A stretch of 64,000 nt of DNA, taken from Linnemannia schmuckeri. Its lineage: Eukaryota > Mortierellomycota > Mortierellomycetes > Mortierellales > Mortierellaceae. Made by a program: the position numbers and the translations under genes. This document shows, piece by piece, positions 59,560-64,000 of this stretch. The DNA is taken from NCBI GenBank assembly GCA_029449235.1, contig JANATG010000007.1, positions 2,666,001 to 2,730,000 of the forward strand, given 5' to 3'. How positions within the stretch are numbered: position 1 is the stretch's first letter; each line of letters starts with the position of its first letter. The notes beneath the pieces were generated by a model, which saw only the letters and a program-made list of their open reading frames with translations, had not been told where the DNA came from and searched no databases.

Positions 59560-60483
59560 TCATTGTTCCGCAAGAAGTCTTTCAATGTCTTTGGCGATCG
59601 ATGAAGGTGACGTGGCCGATGAATATCGTTCGTACACGGTACCATCCTTGCGGATCAAAAACTTTTCAAAGTTCCATTTGATCCTTGTCAAACCCATGAG
59701 TCCCGACTTCTGTGACTTGAGGAAAGCATAGACTGGGTCTTCATTCTTGCCGTTCACGTCAATCTTGGCCATCAAAGGAAAGGTAACCCCAAAGTTGATT
59801 TGGCAGAACGATTCAATCTCTACTCGTGATTTGATCAACAATGAGTGGGTCTGTTAGTGCCTGGCTCAAGGCACATTTCTGCCCAGACCATTGAGCAAAC
59901 ATAGCATGGTGCAATCAACCGTACCTTCTTCTGTCCCGGGTTCCTTGTCGATTGCAGCCATAGTGAATAAGTTTTGAGGTGAGTAAGAGACGAGTACTTT
60001 TCACAAATATCTATGTAATGAGAGACATGGTGCGATAAATACGTCTTTTTGCCAATTGGGTTGTCATACCTGACCTCCAAACTGGTTACAGGGGAAACCA
60101 ATGACGGTGAAGCCTTTGTCCTTGTACTTTTTGTAAAGAGACTCGAGCTCGCCATACTGGTCGGTGAATCCACACTTGGACGCGACATTGACGACCAAGA
60201 TGACCCTGTTCTCAAAGTCGCTCATGTTCACTTCCTGGTGACGCTTCCCCTTTGCCTTGAGGTCAAAAAAGTTGGTAGCTGGACCCTTGTCGGGTTTGGT
60301 GTTACGGCTGTGAGTCGTAAAAGCGGCTCCTGCTCCTGCACTTGCGAAGGCAACTCTGGAAGGTAGGGCCTGAGTGACAGTTGCGTGACCAGAAGCCTTG
60401 AATCTGACTGCAGTGGTGCTAACGAGCGCTCGTGTGAAGAGCAGTCGTGCTGTGGGACCTCGTAGAGTCCTGAATGAGTTCAT
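59560..60483 (-). CDS. Glutathione-peroxidase-like thiol peroxidase with a mitochondrial-type leader
   Basis: Peroxidase of 230 aa in three exons (60070-60483, 59925-59943, 59560-59819) that reduces hydroperoxides, usually at the expense of thioredoxin in fungi. Peroxidatic Cys104 lies in NVASKCGFT and is an ordinary Cys, not selenocysteine. FPCNQFGGQEPG spans the first splice and gives the catalytic Gln138. The resolving Cys150 in EEIESFCQINFGVTFPLM corresponds to the second redox Cys of yeast Gpx3/Hyr1. The tetrad Trp and Asn are in IKWNFEKFL. The first 64 residues have no acidic residue and many Arg and Ser, which suggests a cleaved mitochondrial presequence. The middle exon is 19 bases; its unusual AAG acceptor is demanded by the motif. 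It shares a 426-bp promoter region with the divergent SMPD4 homologue. Confidence 0.93.
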
Positions 60484-60909
60484 GGTGGTGGTTGTTTTAG
60501 GTGTGTCGGAGTTGTAGCGAAAGAAAAGGCGCGTCAAGTGGGATCGTTAGTCGCGTTCATGTAAAAATTAAAATCGTCACGGAAATATTTCTCTGTGCAT
60601 GTGCTTCGTGATCAAAGGAAAAGCGCGACTCTTTAAATTTCGGTTTAACCATTTTTTTTTCTTTTTTGTTCGCACTTTCGTACATCATCCTCTGTTGATC
60701 AACTCGCCCACTTTCCGACAGGATCACCCCATTCTTACACAACGACACAAGTCGAGAACAGGGACAGCGGAAACGGACAATCAAACAACACCAGCCAGGG
60801 AGACATCAACACCCTCTGATTGCCACAGCCCTCACACAGTCTCCTTAGGCTTGTGAGTGATCAGCTTGCCTCGCCTCTTTTCTATCGCCACCAAACGCTA
60901 CACATCAGC
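60484..60909. other. Bidirectional promoter between peroxidase and SMPD4 homologue
   Basis: A 426-bp gap between outward-facing starts. GCGCGTC and TCGCGTT words lie near 60525-60560. A short T-rich run at 60650-60668 is the only other feature. Confidence 0.55.
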
Positions 60910-63900
60910 ATGAGCTTTGAGGGCCTCGAACGCCTTCTCATCGGGTCAGTACCCACAGCCTGCGCTAACTTGACCAACCACCTGAACCAGTGCTTCGAGT
61001 CGGACGTTCATGCTAAGAGCTTCTACGAGTTTCTCCCTAAACTCTGCCAAATTCTCTATGGTTCCAAGGAATCGAGGTAATCTAAGGATACAGCACGGAA
61101 CAGAGAGTAGACGCTTCTATTATTATTGGTACGGGAGCAGCGACTAACACGGTTTTTCATCTTTATGTTGGATGTGGATAGGGGCTGGCTGCACTTGCCA
61201 ATGTCCAAGGCAGAGGAGGATCCTCTGTTTGAGCTGATCCGCCCCAAAGGTGTGCTCATGCGGTTCTTACTCAGCCGTTACATGGATCCCGCGTTCATCT
61301 ATGAGATGGTTCCTGACTCGCTCCCGGTACGAACCTTCTCAAATTCAGGCTATTTGTAAATAAGAGCGTCGTGATCTTTTATTTCAGGAACTAACAGGCT
61401 CTCGCGTCGCTTTTCTTGGCAATTAATTAGAGGCGAACACAAACAAAGCTGGATCCTACCCAATATCTAAACCTTCCGCCAATCTATCTCACACGCGTTA
61501 ACTTGGTGAAGACTGCCGCACCCGTTGGCGCTCAAAAGACCATGACTACCATCACCAAAGTCAACCTCAACTTTAGTAAGTCCCTTTGATCAAATGTAAT
61601 GGCAGCACTCATTGCCACGCCGACGTATGTACGATTTTTTTCTGCTATCAGATTATTAACAAACAACATTACTTTCAACAATAAATAGATATGCTGGAAT
61701 ATTTTTTGTTCTACTTTGCGTACGCTCTCACTCTGGACGATGACGACGTGAACTTTCGTGGATTACGGAGGGTAGGAACAAAGGCTTGTCGGTTCAATTT
61801 TATACTCTTATATTGGCTTTTACACGAGTCGGGATGATAAAGGAGGCAAGGATGAAGCTGATGTACCTTTTTTTGTTTGTTTGTTTGTTTGTTGATAGAC
61901 TGATCCGAAATTGGCGTTCAAGATTCATGGACCTCCTGCAAGCGCGACCCCAGGAGCAGGAGCACGACCGACAGGATGGGCTGCAGGAAATGCGCTACCT
62001 CCCAAGACACCTGCCTCCCGCGTGTTGGTCGATGGTTCATTCTTCAACCTCTATCAGCAATACCTGCACTACTTTCTCCCTATTCCCGAACGCGTTATAG
62101 ATTCATCTGTAGAGAACAAGGAGGCGATAACGAAAAAGCGGCCCTTGGACGTGTTTAACGACACTGTCATCGAAAATTCTGCAGACAGGCAACAGACACA
62201 TCTCGGAATTTCGGAATTTTTCATCGGGACCATTGTTGAACTTTGGCTGGGACAAAATGACAAAGGCGTCGACAACCGGGTAAGGCTGCCTGGACATATT
62301 TAGAGCTCGGGGCATTTGTTACGTCTTTTCGGTGTTGTGGCCTAACTTTTGCGTTCATGTAATTGTCGTTTAGGTGGTGCGATATGTTCAGCCAGGAGCC
62401 GACATTGCAGAGTGTGTCAGTGTCTTACTCTCACACCTGGCCAGCCATGACTGTTCACAATATGTTCTTGGGGGTGAGCTTCTTCCAACGCACGTGCCGG
62501 ACTTGACAGGAAAGATGGTCTTGAACGTTGCAGGCATGGCAAGGAAGAGCGCCTACCAGTACATCCGGCCTCAACTCTACACATTCCTACAATTGGCTCT
62601 CCAGTTTTGGCCATTAGATGACACGTTTCCTAGCCTTATCGATACTTGGCTGACATGGATTACACCTTGGCGTTACGGTCGCCGTGACGCTGCAGTCGCA
62701 GGTGATACTGTTTCTGAAAAGTGGTAAGATCTGCATCTTGATGCCACTAGCTTTCCAAATTACAAGCCTTGTCACGATATACAATATTAATTTCTGCTCG
62801 CATTAATATCATTATGAACAGGCAACCGTTTGTTTTTGATAACCTCTTGTTTTACACTGCGTTGCTGGAGCATTACATGCCTCGACTTTCGAATGCGCCT
62901 CAGACCAGTCGAGTGGCGGTTGTACCTGCGCCTCTGTCTCTCAACAAGGAGTTGCGATCCATTCAAAAAGTGATGAAGGTGTACAAGGCCGGAAACCTCA
63001 AGGAGATTTTGAAGATTGCAGAGCAAGCCATTGTATGGCCCGAGAACTTTTCCACCTCGTCGTATGCAATGTTTGAGGCTCTGGTAGAGGGAGGCATAAC
63101 AGGTGCGGGACGACAGGATCCTACATCGACTTTCCTTGCGAGCATGGTGAATGTTTTGCACAGACAGTTGCAACAGTTCGAGGGAACCCAGTACAAGTAT
63201 GAGGCCTTGTTCCTTGTAGAAGGCTCCGCTCGCAGCAAGGTACTATCTTCTCTCTGATAATAAGTGGACCAATATGCTAATGCGGGCATTCATAACGAAC
63301 TCTATAACGTGCAAACGGTCACTAATTTGAAAAGTGCACTTCTACATTTGGCAACTTTATAGATACGTATGATCTTGACGAAGCTTGGAAATGCTGTGGA
63401 TTTGAGACAAGAACGACTTCAGGTGCTGGAGGCCAAGAACAAGCCATCAGATGAACCTGTGTCTGGTTGGGACTTGGTCTCCTCCAAGATCAACGAGCTG
63501 ATGAATCCAGCACCACCTAAGACGATCTCTCAGGACCCAACAATCTATAAACGCGAGTTGAAGGCACTGCGGGATACGATGACAATTGTTGGTGAAGTCT
63601 TTGACCTGTTCCCAGAGGCCGTCAAATCGTTTGAGAAGCAGCAACAAACTGGACCAGATCGCGTCAGTACATTGACAGCGGAGCAATTGGAGTCGCTCAT
63701 CCCACCTCTGGAGGAGTCGGAAACACTTGGCCTTTTGGGACCTGAGCAACAGAAGATGTATGTGCCACGCGGCCTGGTGAGGAAACCAATTGACGACATT
63801 CACGGACGAGGACGACGCGCACAAGAGCTTGTGCTTTCCTACGAGAGCGAGTTTCTTGTCAATCTGACCCGCAGAGCCGAGAATCACTTGACCCCTAAGG

Positions 63901-64000
63901 TACGTTTCCTTTGACTTTTGGATTATTTGTACCTCATTGTCGAACGTAACCTTTGCATGGAGAGTGTATGATGTATATAGCGTGAAGAGAAGGTTGTTGC
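60910..64000 (+). CDS. SMPD4 homologue (sphingomyelin phosphodiesterase 4 family), partial
   Basis: Runs off the right edge. Exons: 60910-61076, 61182-61326, 61431-61575, 61689-61771, 61899-62279, 62374-62723, 62822-63239, 63363-63899 and the start of a ninth at 63981. About 748 residues are visible. The match to SMPD4 is clearest at FWPLDDTFPSLIDTWLTWITPWRYG and VSEKWQPFVFDNLLFYTALLEHYM, where the animal proteins have WPLD, PWRYA and VSEKWAPFVQENLLMYT in the same order. Earlier blocks (FYEFLPKLCQILYGS, MLEYFLFYFAYALTL, SFFNLYQQYLHYFLPIPE, EFFIGTIVELWL) also follow the family. SMPD4 (neutral sphingomyelinase 3) sits in ER and nuclear envelope with a C-terminal membrane anchor, which would be beyond the window. 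Its enzyme fold is not the classical one and activity has been debated. Confidence 0.88.

Overview
The window is nuclear DNA from a filamentous fungus. The genes are split by many short introns with GTAAGT-like donors and YAG acceptors, and they sit behind strongly pyrimidine-rich leaders. The gene set points to an early-diverging lineage. It includes a coronin-7-type tandem coronin, an SMPD4 homologue, a PX-domain AGC kinase, F-box/LRR paralogues, and a pentapeptide-WD40 relic of a type I associate with large Mortierella families. Mortierellomycotina is the best guess. This is inference from protein character; no marker gene is present.

Layout. 1-5 kb: PX-AGC kinase (+), convergent with an Osh1/2-type oxysterol-binding protein (-, 5.0-9.5 kb). 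12.2-12.7 kb: G-protein gamma subunit (+), convergent with a very large Lte1-type RasGEF (-, 13.9-22.4 kb). 25.8-28.4 kb: NADPH oxidase (+). 29-38 kb: a graveyard holding a calreticulin pseudogene, a pentapeptide/WD40 relic and two broken F-box/LRR paralogues. 40.2-44.2 kb: EFR3 (+), convergent with RICTOR (-, 44.3-52.9 kb, 26 exons). 53.9-54.3 kb: a small Cys-rich protein (-). 55.3-59.5 kb: tandem coronin (+), convergent with glutathione peroxidase (-, 59.6-60.5 kb). From 60.9 kb to the right edge: an SMPD4 homologue (+), cut by the window.

Exon boundaries were assigned by hand. For every intact gene the exon lengths sum to a whole number of codons, or the reading frame is kept to the window edge, and conserved motifs are restored across the joins.

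Theme. Several products act on membrane lipid signalling and the cortex: RICTOR (TORC2), an SGK-like PX kinase (a plausible TORC2 substrate), EFR3 (PI4-kinase anchor), OSBP (PI4P/sterol exchange) and SMPD4 (linked to sphingomyelin). Others serve polarity and ROS: G gamma, the RasGEF, NOX and coronin. Nothing shows that they form a regulated cluster; the shared theme may be chance.

The most unusual points are the fungal PX-AGC kinase with intact PDK1, turn-motif and hydrophobic-motif sites; the F-box frame that is open for 777 codons apart from three stops, all TAG; and the concentration of dead genes between NOX and EFR3.
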